This document shows, one piece after another, positions 27,902 through 37,085 of a DNA stretch of 64,000 nt. Where the stretch lies: positions 1-64,000 of the forward strand of contig NZ_KB891805.1 of the NCBI RefSeq assembly GCF_000373565.1. The letters run 5' to 3'. The position numbers and the translations under genes were made by a program. Every line of letters starts with the position of its first letter. The first letter of the stretch is position 1. The notes under the pieces are model-generated. The model had not been told where the DNA came from and did no database searches. It saw only the letters and a list, made by a program, of their open reading frames with translations. The stretch comes from Streptomyces sp. HmicA12 (lineage in GTDB: Bacteria > Actinomycetota > Actinomycetes > Streptomycetales > Streptomycetaceae).

Positions 27902-28753
27902 ATGATCCTCATCACCGGTGCCACGGGCACCATCGGCAGCGAACTCGTCCGCCTCCTCGCCGCGCGCGGCATCCCTCACCGGGCCCTGACCCGCGACCCG
28001 TCCCGTGCCCGCTTCGGGCCGGGGACCGAGGTGGTGCGCGGCGACTACGACACCCCGGACTCGCTCCGGGCCGCCCTCACCGGCGTCGACGCCGTGTTCA
28101 TGGTCAACGTGCCGGGCGCCGCGGCCCCCGGCGCCCACGACCGGACCCTGCTCGACGCGGCCGTGACGGCAGGCGCGCGGCGCGCGGTCAAGCTCTCGGC
28201 GATCGCCACCGGGGACCCGGCGAGCGGCCCCTTCAGCCAATGGCACGTACCCGGCGAACAGGCCCTGCGCGACGGGACGTTGGAGTGGACGATCCTGCGC
28301 CCGACCATGTTCGCCTCGAACTTCCTGTGGTGGGCCCCCGACATCAGGGCGGGGCGGCCCGTGCCCGACCAGTACGGGGGCGGCGCGCAGGGCGTCGTCG
28401 ACCCGGCCGACATCGCGGCCGTCGCCGCCGAGGCACTGCTCGGCGACGGCCATCACGGACGGACGTACACGCCGACGGGGCCCGAGGCGCTCGCGGTGCC
28501 CCGGATGGCGGCGGCCCTCGGCACGGTGCTCGGCCGGACCCTCGACACGGTCGAGCTCTCGACGGCGGACAACCGCGCCCGCCTCCTGTCGATCGGCATC
28601 CCCGAACACTCCGTGGACGGCGTCCTCGAAGGCCTCGCGTTCGTCAGGGACGGCGGCAACGCGGTGGTCACCGACGACGTGGAGCGGGTGCTCGGGCGCC
28701 CGCCGCGGACCTTCGAGGAGTGGGCGCGCGACCACAAGGACGCGTTCGCCTAG
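27902..28753 (+). CDS. NmrA-like NAD(P)-binding protein
   Basis: 283 residues of the atypical SDR/NmrA family. The N-terminal MILITGATGTIGSELVRLLA is a complete glycine-rich NAD(P) motif, VRGDYDTPDSLRAALTGVDA follows, and VKLSAIATGD takes the place of the catalytic Tyr-Lys pair. Members include quinone reductases (QOR2-like) and redox-sensing regulators. WTILRPTMFASNFLWW is typical. Single gene, divergent from an AraC regulator; the next gene (thioesterase) runs the other way. Confidence 0.85.
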   Translation: MILITGATGTIGSELVRLLAARGIPHRALTRDPSRARFGPGTEVVRGDYDTPDSLRAALTGVDAVFMVNVPGAAAPGAHDRTLLDAAVTAGARRAVKLSAIATGDPASGPFSQWHVPGEQALRDGTLEWTILRPTMFASNFLWWAPDIRAGRPVPDQYGGGAQGVVDPADIAAVAAEALLGDGHHGRTYTPTGPEALAVPRMAAALGTVLGRTLDTVELSTADNRARLLSIGIPEHSVDGVLEGLAFVRDGGNAVVTDDVERVLGRPPRTFEEWARDHKDAFA

Positions 28754-28788
28754 GTCGTGTCCGCAAGCCGCCGACCGCGCCGCGCGCC

Positions 28789-29211
28789 CTACAGGCCGAA
28801 GGCGCCCGGGTCCTTCGACAGCTCCTTGAAGACCTCCTTCGGGCCCGCCACCAGCCTGCGCGCGGTGAGGTCCAACAGGCCTCCCACCGAGGTCAGTTCG
28901 GCCGACAGCGTGCCGTCGGGCCGCGTGATCTCCTGGCGCACGCGGAACGTCTTGCCCTCGCCCCACTCGAAGACGCACCCCACGTCCACCCGGTCGCCGG
29001 CGTGCAGCTCCGCCAGGTAGCGGATCGTCGTCTCCAGGACGACGGGGCCCACGCCCCGGGCGAGCAGATCGCGCTGCTCGATGCCGCCGTGCCGCAGCAG
29101 CGACCAGCGCGCGTGCTCCGCGTACTGCAGGTACACCGCCTGATTGAGGTGCCCCTGCGAGTCCGTCTCGTACCCGCGGACCTCGACCCGCACGGAAAAC
29201 CGCTCTGCCAC
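28789..29211 (-). CDS. hotdog-fold acyl-CoA thioesterase
   Basis: 140 residues from GTG 29211, preceded by GAAGGGA. FSVRVEVRGYETDSQGHLNQAVYLQYAEHAR has the hotdog-fold motif of the 4-hydroxybenzoyl-CoA thioesterase group, but the usual catalytic Asp position is embedded in TDSQGHLNQ; the H and N of the motif are kept. It probably hydrolyses a small acyl- or aryl-CoA. The acyl-CoA ligases at 7-10 kb may be functional partners, but that is a guess. Upstream frame has no start or protein-like sequence. Confidence 0.82.
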   Translation of the reverse strand: MAERFSVRVEVRGYETDSQGHLNQAVYLQYAEHARWSLLRHGGIEQRDLLARGVGPVVLETTIRYLAELHAGDRVDVGCVFEWGEGKTFRVRQEITRPDGTLSAELTSVGGLLDLTARRLVAGPKEVFKELSKDPGAFGL

Positions 29212-29285
29212 GACGATCCCTTCGACGATCCTGGTGTGCCTCGATTGTGCCCAGGCGTGGGTCCGGTGCGGTGCCGGGAAAGCGT

Positions 29286-29924
29286 CTACGTGCGTCTGGG
29301 CGAGGCCAGCAGCCAGCGGCCGCCGCGCGGCTCGGCGTGCTCGCTCACCTGCCAGCCGGCCCGCCGGAGCGCGGCTGCACAGGCCGCGAGGGCGCCGGGG
29401 TCGGGGTGCCGCACGGCGACGGCCTCGGGCTGCGGGGTGTCCGTCACACGGTGACCGGTCGCCGTGCCGGTCGCCGGCGCGCAGCCCGCGGCCTCCAGGG
29501 CCAGCGCCGCGGAGTGCGCGAGCCGGCCGCGCTCCCACGCGCAGGGCCGGTCGGTCGCGCCGTCCGGATTCGTCATCCGGCGTATCTCCATCAGGCCCTG
29601 CCAGGCCGTGCGCACCTCGCGCGCCCGCGCGGGCGACGCGACGGCGTCCGGCTCACCGCCGAGCCACGCCGTGAACACTCCGCCCGGCGGGGTGGGCGCG
29701 GCGGGCGTGGCCTCGGGCTGCGGCGCCGGGGTCTCCTCGACGGCCTCCCGGATCCGGTGGCCCGCCGGGGTCAGGAAGTGATCGTGCGGCGGCCGCGGAT
29801 GCCGGAACGCGAGCCGCAGCGCGACGAGCCGGGCGAGCTGGGTCGCGGTGCCGGTGATCCGGCCCGTCTCCGGCTCCGCGGCCTCGATGATGCGCCGCTG
29901 CGCGGCGGTCGGCGGTCTGGTCAT
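29286..29924 (-). CDS. hypothetical protein, unrecognised
   Basis: 212 residues from ATG 29924 (MTRPPTAAQRRII). The first third resembles a short winged-helix-like region found in small Streptomyces proteins (AQRRIIEAAEPETGRITGTA), the centre is proline/alanine-rich, and the C-terminus ends RRAGWQVSEHAEPRGGRWLL. I cannot assign a function. The ribosome site is weak, so the start is uncertain; an upstream TTG would add ten residues. Confidence 0.65.
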   Translation of the reverse strand: MTRPPTAAQRRIIEAAEPETGRITGTATQLARLVALRLAFRHPRPPHDHFLTPAGHRIREAVEETPAPQPEATPAAPTPPGGVFTAWLGGEPDAVASPARAREVRTAWQGLMEIRRMTNPDGATDRPCAWERGRLAHSAALALEAAGCAPATGTATGHRVTDTPQPEAVAVRHPDPGALAACAAALRRAGWQVSEHAEPRGGRWLLASPRRT

Positions 29925-29994
29925 GGAGACGATGGTGCACGACGGGTCTGACAACGGCCGTCGCCCGGCGGCCGGACGGCCCGACGCGGCCCGG

Positions 29995-30588
29995 TCAGGG
30001 CCGCAGGTTCCAGCCCGAGATCACGGGCCGGCCGTGCTCCATGGTCAGCCGGCTCACCGTGCCGGTCGCCAGCAGGAAGTGGGCGCCGCCCGACGGCGGA
30101 AGCCCGAGGCGGCGCGCGGTCAGCACCCGCAGGAAGTGGCCGTGCGAGACGAGCACGACACTGCCCTCGTTGTTGGCGAGCGCCGCGTCGACCTTGGAGA
30201 GCATCCGGTCGGCCCGCGCGCCCACCTCGTCCGGTGTCTCGCCTGGATGCTCCGGAGGCCCGGGCGGCACCCCGTCGTCGAACAGGAACCAGTCGGGCCG
30301 CGTCCGCTGGATCTCCCGGGTGGTGACGCCCTCGTAGGCGCCGTAGTCCCATTCGAGGAGGTCGCGGTCGACATTGACGCGCTGGAGACCCGCCAGTTCG
30401 GCGGTCTCCCGGGCACGCCGCAGAGGACTCACGAAGACGGCACCGATGTGATAGCTGCCGACGAGCGGCGCGACTCTGCGCGCCTCCTCCCGGCCGTTCT
30501 CGGTGAGCGGGATGTCGGTGAGACCCGTGTGCTGGCCGGTCAGGGCCCACTCGGTCTCGCCGTGCCGGACAAGGAGCAGATCACCCAA
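29995..30588 (-). CDS. histidine phosphatase (phosphoglycerate mutase-like)
   Basis: 197 residues. The RHG motif with the phosphorylated histidine is at the start (LLLVRHGETEWALTGQHTG), the second active-site Arg is in SPLRRARETAEL, the acid LEWDYGAYEGV lies at about 80, and the second His is in VVLVSHGHFLRVL at about 150. These enzymes remove phosphate from varied small molecules (phosphoserine, alpha-ribazole phosphate, sugar phosphates). The substrate is not evident. It diverges from the SNF2 helicase, with a large palindrome between the genes. Confidence 0.9.
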   Translation of the reverse strand: MGDLLLVRHGETEWALTGQHTGLTDIPLTENGREEARRVAPLVGSYHIGAVFVSPLRRARETAELAGLQRVNVDRDLLEWDYGAYEGVTTREIQRTRPDWFLFDDGVPPGPPEHPGETPDEVGARADRMLSKVDAALANNEGSVVLVSHGHFLRVLTARRLGLPPSGGAHFLLATGTVSRLTMEHGRPVISGWNLRP

Positions 30589-30616
30589 GACACGCGCCCC
30601 GTTCTGTCAGGATTCC

Positions 30617-30651
30617 GTACGGTTCCATGGACATGGTCGATGGAACCGTAC
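30617..30651. promoter_or_regulatory. 12-bp inverted repeat in the divergent phosphatase-helicase spacer
   Basis: GTACGGTTCCAT (30617-30628) and ATGGAACCGTAC (30640-30651) are perfect arms around 11 bases. It lies 29 bases upstream of the phosphatase start and 186 upstream of the helicase start. The size fits an operator for a dimeric regulator or a cruciform; no gene product is linked to it. Confidence 0.6.
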
Positions 30652-30836
30652 ACGTGGTCGGGACCGCGGGCCCCGCGGTGGCCTTCGGCCGCCCTCCGGC
30701 CCGGCACGGATCATGGATTGTCAGACCCGGCCCGTAAGGTCTGAGAGGTCTTACGAGATCTTGGTGGTCCGGTGGTCCTACAGGTCCCGCGGCCGTCCAG
30801 AGCTGTACACAGGTGAGAGAAGGAAGGGAGGTGGCA

Positions 30837-33689
30837 GTGTTCGTGCCGGAGCTGCCGGGTGCCGTCCTCGGTGCCGCCGCCGTCTTCCTGCCCGCTCCGC
30901 TGCCCCGCGAGGGCCGGATCGCGTTCTGGTCGCCGGACGACGGGGCGGCGCTGCCCGGCGCCGACGAGGAGATCGCCCTGGTGCGGCCGCACGGCGCGAG
31001 CGTGCGCAGCCGGAAGGTCCCCGCCTTCGTGCTGCCCGTCGCCGACGCGCTGCCGCTCCTGGTGCGGGCCCGCCGCACCCGCGGCGCCCACCCCGCCGCC
31101 GCGGCCTGGGGCGCCGCCGCCGCGCACGCCCTGCACCTCGTCGCTCGCGGCAGGCTGCTGCCCGGCCTCACCGCGTCGGACCACGACGCCTGGCGCGCGG
31201 GCCCGCTCGACGAGGACGACATCGCGCAGATCAGAGGGATCGCAGCCGCCCTCCCACCGGAGGGCTTCGCGGTCCCGGTGGCCGGGCGCAGGCCCGTCCA
31301 GGTGCCCGATCCCGAGGCGTTGGTACGGGCGTTCCTCGACGCCGTGGCCGACGCGCTGCCGCGCACCCCGGCGGCGGCGCACGCGGCGGGCGCCCCGTTC
31401 GCCGCCGCCGCGGCCCAGTACATTCCGCAGGCGCGGCCCTGGGCGGTGGAGGCGGCGGCCGGGCTCGACGCGGGCGTGAAGGTCTCGCTCCGGCTCGACC
31501 TCTCCCATCAGGAACTGTTCGACGGGGGCGATCCCGACGCCGACCCGGACGGGCCCGAGACGCGCCGCGCCGGCACCGCCATCGTCCAGGTGCACAGCCT
31601 CGCCGACCCCACGCGCGTGGCCGACGCCGCGCACCTGTGGGCCGGCGACGCCGACGACCACTTCGGGCCGCGCGCCCGGATCGACGCGGTCCTCGCGGTG
31701 CGCCGGGCCGCTGCCGTCTGGCCGCCGCTCGGCCGCCTCCTGGAGCAGGACGTACCGGACGTGCTGCCCCTCGGCGAGAGCGAGCTGATCGATCTGCTCG
31801 GGCCGGGCACGGCGCGGCTCGCCGAGGCCGGGGTCGCCGTGCACTGGCCGCGCGAGCTGGCCCGCTCGCTCACCGCGACCGCCGTGGTGCGCGCCCACAC
31901 CGCGCCCGGCTCCGCCACCGACGGCACGACGTTCTTCGACGCCGACGAACTGATGGCGTTCAACTGGCAGTTGGCGCTCGACGGCGACCCGCTGACCGAG
32001 CGCGAGATGGACAAGCTCGCCGAGTCGCACCGGGCGGTCGTCCGGCTCCGCGACCAATGGGTTGTCGTCGACCCCGACCTCGTCCGCAAGGCGCGCAAGC
32101 GGGAGCTGGGCCTGCTGCAGCCCGTCGACGCGCTCGCGGTCGCCCTCACCGGCGAGGCCGAGGTGGACGGCGAGCGGGTCGCGGCCGTGCCCACCGGACG
32201 CCTCGCCGAACTGCGCGACCGCCTGACCCGGGGCATCGACACGGTGGAGCCCCCGGCCGGGCTGCGCGCCACGCTCCGCGACTATCAACTCCGCGGCCTG
32301 GCCTGGCTCGACCTCATGACCTCGCTCGGCCTCGGCGGCTGCCTCGCCGACGACATGGGCCTCGGCAAGACCGTCACCCTCATCGCCCTGCACCTGCGCC
32401 GCGACCGGCCGCAGCCCACCCTCGTGGTCTGCCCGGCGTCGCTGCTCGGCAACTGGCAGCGGGAGATCGAGAAGTTCGCCCCCGGCGTTCCCGTACGCCG
32501 CTTCCACGGCGCCGACCGCACACTCGGCGACGGCACCGCCGGATTCGTCCTCACCACGTACGGCACCCTGCGCACCCGCGCCGCCGAACTCGCCGAGCAC
32601 GACTGGGGCATGGTCGTCGCCGACGAGGCGCAGCACGTCAAGAACCCGAACTCGGCGACGGCGAAAGCCCTGCGCACGATCGGCACCCCCGCGCGCGTGG
32701 CCCTCACCGGCACCCCCGTGGAGAACAACCTCTCCGAGCTGTGGGCACTGCTCGACTGGACGACACCGGGCCTGCTCGGGCCGCTGAAGGCGTTCCGGGC
32801 GCGGCACGCGCGGGCGGTCGAGGGCGAGGGCCCCCTGGAGAACCCCGAGGCGATCGAGCGCCTGTCCCGCCTGGTCCGCCCCTTCATCCTGCGCCGCAAG
32901 AAGTCCGACCCCGGCATCGTCCCCGAGCTGCCGCCGAAGACCGAGTCGGACCATCCGGCACCGCTCACGCGCGAGCAGGCGTCGCTCTACGAGGCCGTGG
33001 TGCGCGAGTCGATGGCCCAGATCGAGGAGGCCGAGGGGATCGGCCGACGCGGCCTCATCATGAAGCTCCTCACCTCGCTCAAGCAGGTGTGCAACCACCC
33101 CGCGCAGTACCTGAAGGAAGGCGAGAGCACCCGCCCGCGCCTGGCCGGGCGCTCCGGGAAACTCGCGCTTCTCGACGAGCTGTTGGACACGATCCTCGCC
33201 GAGGGAGGCTCGGGCGGTTCGGTCCTCGTCTTCACCCAGTACGTGTCCATGGCCCAGCTCCTCGCCACGCATCTGACCACCCGCGCCATCCCGCACCAAC
33301 TGCTGCACGGCGGCACCCCGATCGCCGAGCGCGAGCGCATGGTGGACCGGTTCCAGGCCGGGGAGGTCCCGGTGTTCCTGCTGTCGTTGAAGGCGGCCGG
33401 TACGGGGCTGAACCTCACGCGCGCGGGGCACGTCGTCCACTTCGACCGCTGGTGGAACCCCGCCGTGGAGGAGCAGGCCACCGACCGCGCCTACCGTATC
33501 GGGCAGACCCAGCCGGTCCAGGTCCACCGGCTGATCACCGAGGGCACGGTCGAGGACCGGATCGCCGAGATGCTCGCCTCCAAGCGGGCGCTGGCGGACG
33601 CGGTGCTGGGTTCCGGGGAGGCGGCACTGACCGAGCTCACGGACCGGGAGCTGAGCGATCTGGTGTCGCTGAGGAGGGAGTCGGCGTGA
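30837..33689 (+). CDS. SNF2-family DNA helicase/ATPase
   Basis: 950 residues. The N-terminal 480 residues are the SNF2-associated domain common in bacterial HepA-like proteins. The ATPase has LADDMGLGKTVTLIALHLR (motif I, about 505), VVADEAQHVKNPNS (motif II, about 594), LTGTPVENNLSELWAL (III), and the C-terminal lobe SVLVFTQYVSMAQLL, FLLSLKAAGTGLNLTRAGHV and ATDRAYRIGQTQPVQVHR (VI). It remodels protein-DNA complexes. Start GTG 30837 is chosen for GGGAGG upstream; an in-frame GTG at 30813 lies before it. It is followed after 49 bases by a SWIM-domain protein, a conserved pair. Confidence 0.9.
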   Translation: MFVPELPGAVLGAAAVFLPAPLPREGRIAFWSPDDGAALPGADEEIALVRPHGASVRSRKVPAFVLPVADALPLLVRARRTRGAHPAAAAWGAAAAHALHLVARGRLLPGLTASDHDAWRAGPLDEDDIAQIRGIAAALPPEGFAVPVAGRRPVQVPDPEALVRAFLDAVADALPRTPAAAHAAGAPFAAAAAQYIPQARPWAVEAAAGLDAGVKVSLRLDLSHQELFDGGDPDADPDGPETRRAGTAIVQVHSLADPTRVADAAHLWAGDADDHFGPRARIDAVLAVRRAAAVWPPLGRLLEQDVPDVLPLGESELIDLLGPGTARLAEAGVAVHWPRELARSLTATAVVRAHTAPGSATDGTTFFDADELMAFNWQLALDGDPLTEREMDKLAESHRAVVRLRDQWVVVDPDLVRKARKRELGLLQPVDALAVALTGEAEVDGERVAAVPTGRLAELRDRLTRGIDTVEPPAGLRATLRDYQLRGLAWLDLMTSLGLGGCLADDMGLGKTVTLIALHLRRDRPQPTLVVCPASLLGNWQREIEKFAPGVPVRRFHGADRTLGDGTAGFVLTTYGTLRTRAAELAEHDWGMVVADEAQHVKNPNSATAKALRTIGTPARVALTGTPVENNLSELWALLDWTTPGLLGPLKAFRARHARAVEGEGPLENPEAIERLSRLVRPFILRRKKSDPGIVPELPPKTESDHPAPLTREQASLYEAVVRESMAQIEEAEGIGRRGLIMKLLTSLKQVCNHPAQYLKEGESTRPRLAGRSGKLALLDELLDTILAEGGSGGSVLVFTQYVSMAQLLATHLTTRAIPHQLLHGGTPIAERERMVDRFQAGEVPVFLLSLKAAGTGLNLTRAGHVVHFDRWWNPAVEEQATDRAYRIGQTQPVQVHRLITEGTVEDRIAEMLASKRALADAVLGSGEAALTELTDRELSDLVSLRRESA

Positions 33690-33738
33690 GGCGCGAGAGC
33701 CCAGGGAAGGCGGACCACCCCGGTCGGGAGGGTGCAAG

Positions 33739-35049
33739 ATGAGGCCTGCCCGCACGCGCGGTCGTGCCGCGCACATCCCCGGCCGGGCCACCGCCGCCGA
33801 GCAGGCGCAGGCCCGCCACATGGACGACCGGCGCACCTTCCCGCCGCTGCCGCCCCGTGCCGAGCCCGGTGGCGGCGCGGCCCTGACCTGGTGGGGGAAC
33901 GCCTGGGTGGAGGCCCTGGAGGACACCGCCCTCGACCCGGCCCGCCTCGCCCGCGGACGCACCTACGCCGATCGCGGCCACGTCGACGCGATCACCGTCA
34001 CGCCGGGACGCGTCGTCGCGTACGTGCACGGCTCCCGGCCCCGCCCCTACCGGGCCGAACTGCGCCTGCGCACCCTCCCCGACGAGGCCTGGGACCGCTT
34101 CCTCGACACGGCCGCGGCCCGCCCCGACCACATGGCCTCGCTGCTCGACAAGGACGTGCCGCACGCGCTCGCCGCCGTGGTGGACCTGCTGCCGACGGTC
34201 GACGACCTGACGCCCGAGTGCACCTGCCCGGACCGCGCCCACCCCTGCAAGCACGCGGCGGCGCTCTGCTACCAGACGGCGCGACTCGTCGACGAGGACC
34301 CGTTCGTCCTGTTCCTGCTGCGCGGCCGCGGCGAGCAGCAGCTGCTGACCGAGCTCACCCGGCGCAACGCCACGCACACGGCCGCCGAACAGGCCGGGGC
34401 GTCCGCTCCGGAACTCGACACGGTCCCCGCCCGGGACCTCTACACCCAGCGTGCCGCCCAACTCCCCGCCCTGCCACCGGAGTTCCCGGCCCCCGCACAC
34501 CCCGAGCGACCGCCCTCCTACCCCCAGCACCCGCACGCCCCCGACCCCCTCGCCCTCGACCTGCTCGCCACCGAGGCGGGCGCCCGCGCGCACGCCCTGC
34601 TCACCACCGGCACCGACCCGATCGCCGGGCTCACCCCCTGGCAGGACGCCGTACGCGTGGCCGCGGGCCACCCCGGCTCGGGGCTCACCGCCGCCACGCG
34701 CACGCTCTACGCCTCGCTCGCCCGCGGCACCGGACGCACCCCCGCCGACCTGGCCCGCGCGGTCGCCGCCTGGCGCCAGGGCGGCCTCGAAGGGCTCTCG
34801 GTCCTGGAGGAGGAGTGGGACCCGCCGGCCGGCCCGTTCGACCGCGCCCGCCCGGCGCTGCTCGCTCTCGGCCACCCCGAGTTCCGCCCGCGCCGCAACC
34901 ACCTCTCCGCCCCGTCGGTCCAACTCCGCCTGGGACGCGACGGGTTCTGGTACGGCTACGAGTCCGACCCGGGCCGCGACGACTGGTGGCCGCGCGGCGA
35001 GCCGAGCCCGGACCCGGTGGCGGCACTGGACTCGATCCTGGGCCGCTGA
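33739..35049 (+). CDS. SWIM zinc-finger protein, partner of the SNF2 helicase
   Basis: 436 residues. The SWIM zinc motif is PECTCPDRAHPCKHAAAL (CxCx7CxH) near residue 155. The N-terminus (RTFPPLPPRAEPGGGAALTWWGNAWVEAL, written here as two joined parts by the WWGNAWV motif) is typical of proteins encoded right after bacterial SNF2 genes. The rest is alanine/proline-rich helical. It probably binds DNA or the helicase itself. ATG 33739 follows GGAGGG; the gene is 49 bases after the helicase stop. Confidence 0.85.
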   Translation: MRPARTRGRAAHIPGRATAAEQAQARHMDDRRTFPPLPPRAEPGGGAALTWWGNAWVEALEDTALDPARLARGRTYADRGHVDAITVTPGRVVAYVHGSRPRPYRAELRLRTLPDEAWDRFLDTAAARPDHMASLLDKDVPHALAAVVDLLPTVDDLTPECTCPDRAHPCKHAAALCYQTARLVDEDPFVLFLLRGRGEQQLLTELTRRNATHTAAEQAGASAPELDTVPARDLYTQRAAQLPALPPEFPAPAHPERPPSYPQHPHAPDPLALDLLATEAGARAHALLTTGTDPIAGLTPWQDAVRVAAGHPGSGLTAATRTLYASLARGTGRTPADLARAVAAWRQGGLEGLSVLEEEWDPPAGPFDRARPALLALGHPEFRPRRNHLSAPSVQLRLGRDGFWYGYESDPGRDDWWPRGEPSPDPVAALDSILGR

Positions 35050-35065
35050 CCGTTCGGGCCCACGG

Positions 35066-35605
35066 TTAAGCGGCGTTCAACTCCCTTTCCCAGGAACGCA
35101 GTCGGGCGAAATCGGCAGCCCTGAGGCCGCGCCGCGGATGGATGGTGAGCAGCAGCGCGGGCCCGTCGTGCCGCTCGGCCACGTACGCGACGTCGGCCTC
35201 GGTCACCATGTCGTCCACCCACACGAAGGGCCGCCCCGCCGCCCACTCCACGAGTGTGCGCGTCTTCCAGTACAGGCCGTCCGGATCGGGGGCGAACAGC
35301 TCCGACCACTCGATGACCGGCAGGTCCTGAGGCAGTCCGACCGCCGGCGCGATCATCTCGTTGGCCTCGTGCATCCACGTGGTGGCCCAGGCCAGCTCGT
35401 ACGGCAACGCCCGCAGCAGCGCCCCGTGCCCGGGGTGCAGCACGACCCTCAGGCCGCGCCGCAGACGGCGCGAGCCCGGCTCCTGCCGTGACGCCCAGGA
35501 GCTGGGGCGCAGCCGGTGCGCGCGATAGCCGCGCAGCCGGGCGAAGCGATCGGCGTACGGGTTCAGCGGGCCGTCCACGTCGAGCAGCAGCAGCGGCTTG
35601 TCCGT
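35066..35605 (-). CDS. HAD-superfamily hydrolase-like protein
   Basis: 179 residues from ATG 35605. The N-terminal LLLLDVDGPLNPY is a HAD motif I (DxD), and FVWVDDMVTEADV near residue 130 matches motif IV; GPALLLTIHPRRGL follows. The central block (ATTWMHEANEMIAPAVGLP) is typical of a small family of actinobacterial secondary HAD proteins. The substrate is unknown. Convergent with the SWIM gene (16 bases apart). Confidence 0.82.
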   Translation of the reverse strand, partial: TDKPLLLLDVDGPLNPYADRFARLRGYRAHRLRPSSWASRQEPGSRRLRRGLRVVLHPGHGALLRALPYELAWATTWMHEANEMIAPAVGLPQDLPVIEWSELFAPDPDGLYWKTRTLVEWAAGRPFVWVDDMVTEADVAYVAERHDGPALLLTIHPRRGLRAADFARLRSWERELNAA

Positions 35606-35646
35606 CATGGAAGAGAAATGCCCGGCGCGGGGCGCGACGACACGCC

Positions 35647-36105
35647 TCAGTGCACGGTCGGCGCGGCGGCCGCCACGAAGGCGTTCAGCGCCTGTTTGCA
35701 CCGCTGCGAACGCCGGTCGCGATCGGTCTCGTCGGCCGCCTCGTGCAGACAGTTCGTGCACTCGAACGCCTCGTCGGCAAGATGCCGCAACTGCGGGTCG
35801 GCGCAGACGAGTTGCACCCGCACCAGAGCGGCCCGCGCCGACATGCGCGCCTCGTACGAGGCGAAGCGCGACGCCTCCGCCTGGGTGCCCGGCCCGTCCT
35901 CGTGGGCCCGGAACCAGCGGTCGTTCTGGCTGCGCCGGTAGTCGTGCAGCGCGCCCGCGAACGCGCTGTAGCTGGAGATCCGCTCCTGCCGCAGCTGCTC
36001 CGCGCGCGCCAGCTCGGCGCTGCGCACCGTCGCCCGGCCCTGGAAATAGTGCGTGACCATCGAGCCGAGCAGGGTGCCGAACACCGCGATCAGGGCCGCG
36101 TCCAC
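35647..36105 (-). CDS. small membrane-anchored hypothetical protein
   Basis: 152 residues from GTG 36105, placed behind GGAGGAG; an earlier GTG at 36123 is inside that site. One N-terminal membrane segment (ALIAVFGTLLGSMVTHYF) is followed by a charged, probably coiled-coil region (ATVRSAELARAEQLRQERI) and cysteine-containing ECTNCLHEA. I do not recognise a family. It diverges from the 244-residue gene, 82 bases away. Confidence 0.7.
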   Translation of the reverse strand: MDAALIAVFGTLLGSMVTHYFQGRATVRSAELARAEQLRQERISSYSAFAGALHDYRRSQNDRWFRAHEDGPGTQAEASRFASYEARMSARAALVRVQLVCADPQLRHLADEAFECTNCLHEAADETDRDRRSQRCKQALNAFVAAAAPTVH

Positions 36106-36187
36106 CGTTGCGTACTCCTCCACCCGGGAACCAACCCACAGGAAAACAAGTCGAATTCACGACCTGCGCCTCGCTACCGTCACAGAC

Positions 36188-36922
36188 GTGTCCACGAAAC
36201 TCAATCAGATCATCGCTGTCGAGAAGGGCGTGAAGGCCAAGGCCCACCAGGACCTCACGACAGCCCACCACGGACTGCAGAAGCCGGCGCTGCTCGCCGG
36301 CATCGCGCGCACGTACCAGCCCAAGGACGAGGAGGGCGAGCAGTTGCCGCCCGAGTCGACCCGCGTGCAGGTGCGGGCCGAGGACGTCCTGCGACGGACC
36401 GCCGCGTCGCTGACCCGCCTGTTCGACGTGACCGCCACGAAGGACTGGGCGAACTGCACGGCGCGCGCCGACGTGACCGTCGACGGACAGGTGCTCGTCC
36501 GCCAGGCCCCGGTCTCGTATCTCCTGTTCCTGGAGAAGCAGTTGACCGACCTCAACACGTTCGTGCGCAAGCTGCCCGTGCTCGATGCCGCCGAGTCGTG
36601 GACGCAGGACCCGTCGACCGACGACTGGCGTACCGAGCCGGTGCGCACCGTGCGGACGAAGAAGGTGCCGCGCAACCACGTGAAGGCGGAGGCCACCGAG
36701 AAGCACCCGGCGCAGGTCGAGGTGTACTACGAGGACGTGCCCGTCGGGTACTGGACGACGGTGAAGTTCTCCGGCGCCCTGCCCGCCCGCCGCGTGTCCC
36801 AACTCCTCGACCGGGTGGAGAAGTTGCAGCAGGCGGTGAAGTTCGCCCGCGAGGAGGCGAACGCGGCGGAGGTCACCGACCAGCGCACCGGCGACCCGGT
36901 ATTCGGCTACCTCTTCGGCTGA
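36188..36922 (+). CDS. unrecognised conserved 244-residue protein next to the tRNA-like RNA
   Basis: Soluble, charged, no signal or membrane segment. The N-terminal KLNQIIAVEKGVKAKAHQDL and HGLQKPALLAGIARTYQPKD look helical; a middle TARADVTVDGQVLVRQAPVS is beta-like; the C-terminal VSQLLDRVEKLQQAVKFARE is a likely coiled coil, ending FGYLFG. Basic patches (RTVRTKKVPRNHVKA) could contact nucleic acid. I know no function. GTG 36188 is the first good start. The gene ends 164 bases before the core of an RNA with a permuted tRNA-like module, in the same direction and with only weak hairpins between them, so a shared function is a reasonable hypothesis. It contains no TROVE/Ro60 or MIDAS motif, so it is not Ro60. 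Confidence 0.8.
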   Translation: MSTKLNQIIAVEKGVKAKAHQDLTTAHHGLQKPALLAGIARTYQPKDEEGEQLPPESTRVQVRAEDVLRRTAASLTRLFDVTATKDWANCTARADVTVDGQVLVRQAPVSYLLFLEKQLTDLNTFVRKLPVLDAAESWTQDPSTDDWRTEPVRTVRTKKVPRNHVKAEATEKHPAQVEVYYEDVPVGYWTTVKFSGALPARRVSQLLDRVEKLQQAVKFAREEANAAEVTDQRTGDPVFGYLFG

Positions 36923-37022
36923 CGGACCCTACGATGAAGACTCCCCGGGCGGCGCCGCGTGACGGCGACGGCCGGGGTGCGCGAGGAGCGCAAAGCTGAA
37001 ACTGAAGCTTGTCGTGAACCAC

Positions 37023-37049
37023 GCGGTGCGCAGAGCACGTGCGCACCGC
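37023..37049 (+). repeat. 9-bp hairpin in the leader of the tRNA-like RNA
   Basis: GCGGTGCGC (37023-37031) and GCGCACCGC (37041-37049) form a perfect stem around a 9-base loop. It may end the upstream gene's transcript or be the 5' domain of the non-coding RNA. Two CAGACTC repeats (37059-37065 and 37072-37078) lie between it and the main stem. Confidence 0.7.
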
Positions 37050-37085
37050 CGTCAATCTCAGACTCTCGCTCCAGACTCAGCATGC

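Noticed and set aside
30711..33962. 1083-codon minus-strand frame opposite the SNF2 helicase
   Set aside because: Arg/Gly/Ala-rich shadow without domains; the plus strand carries clear helicase motifs.
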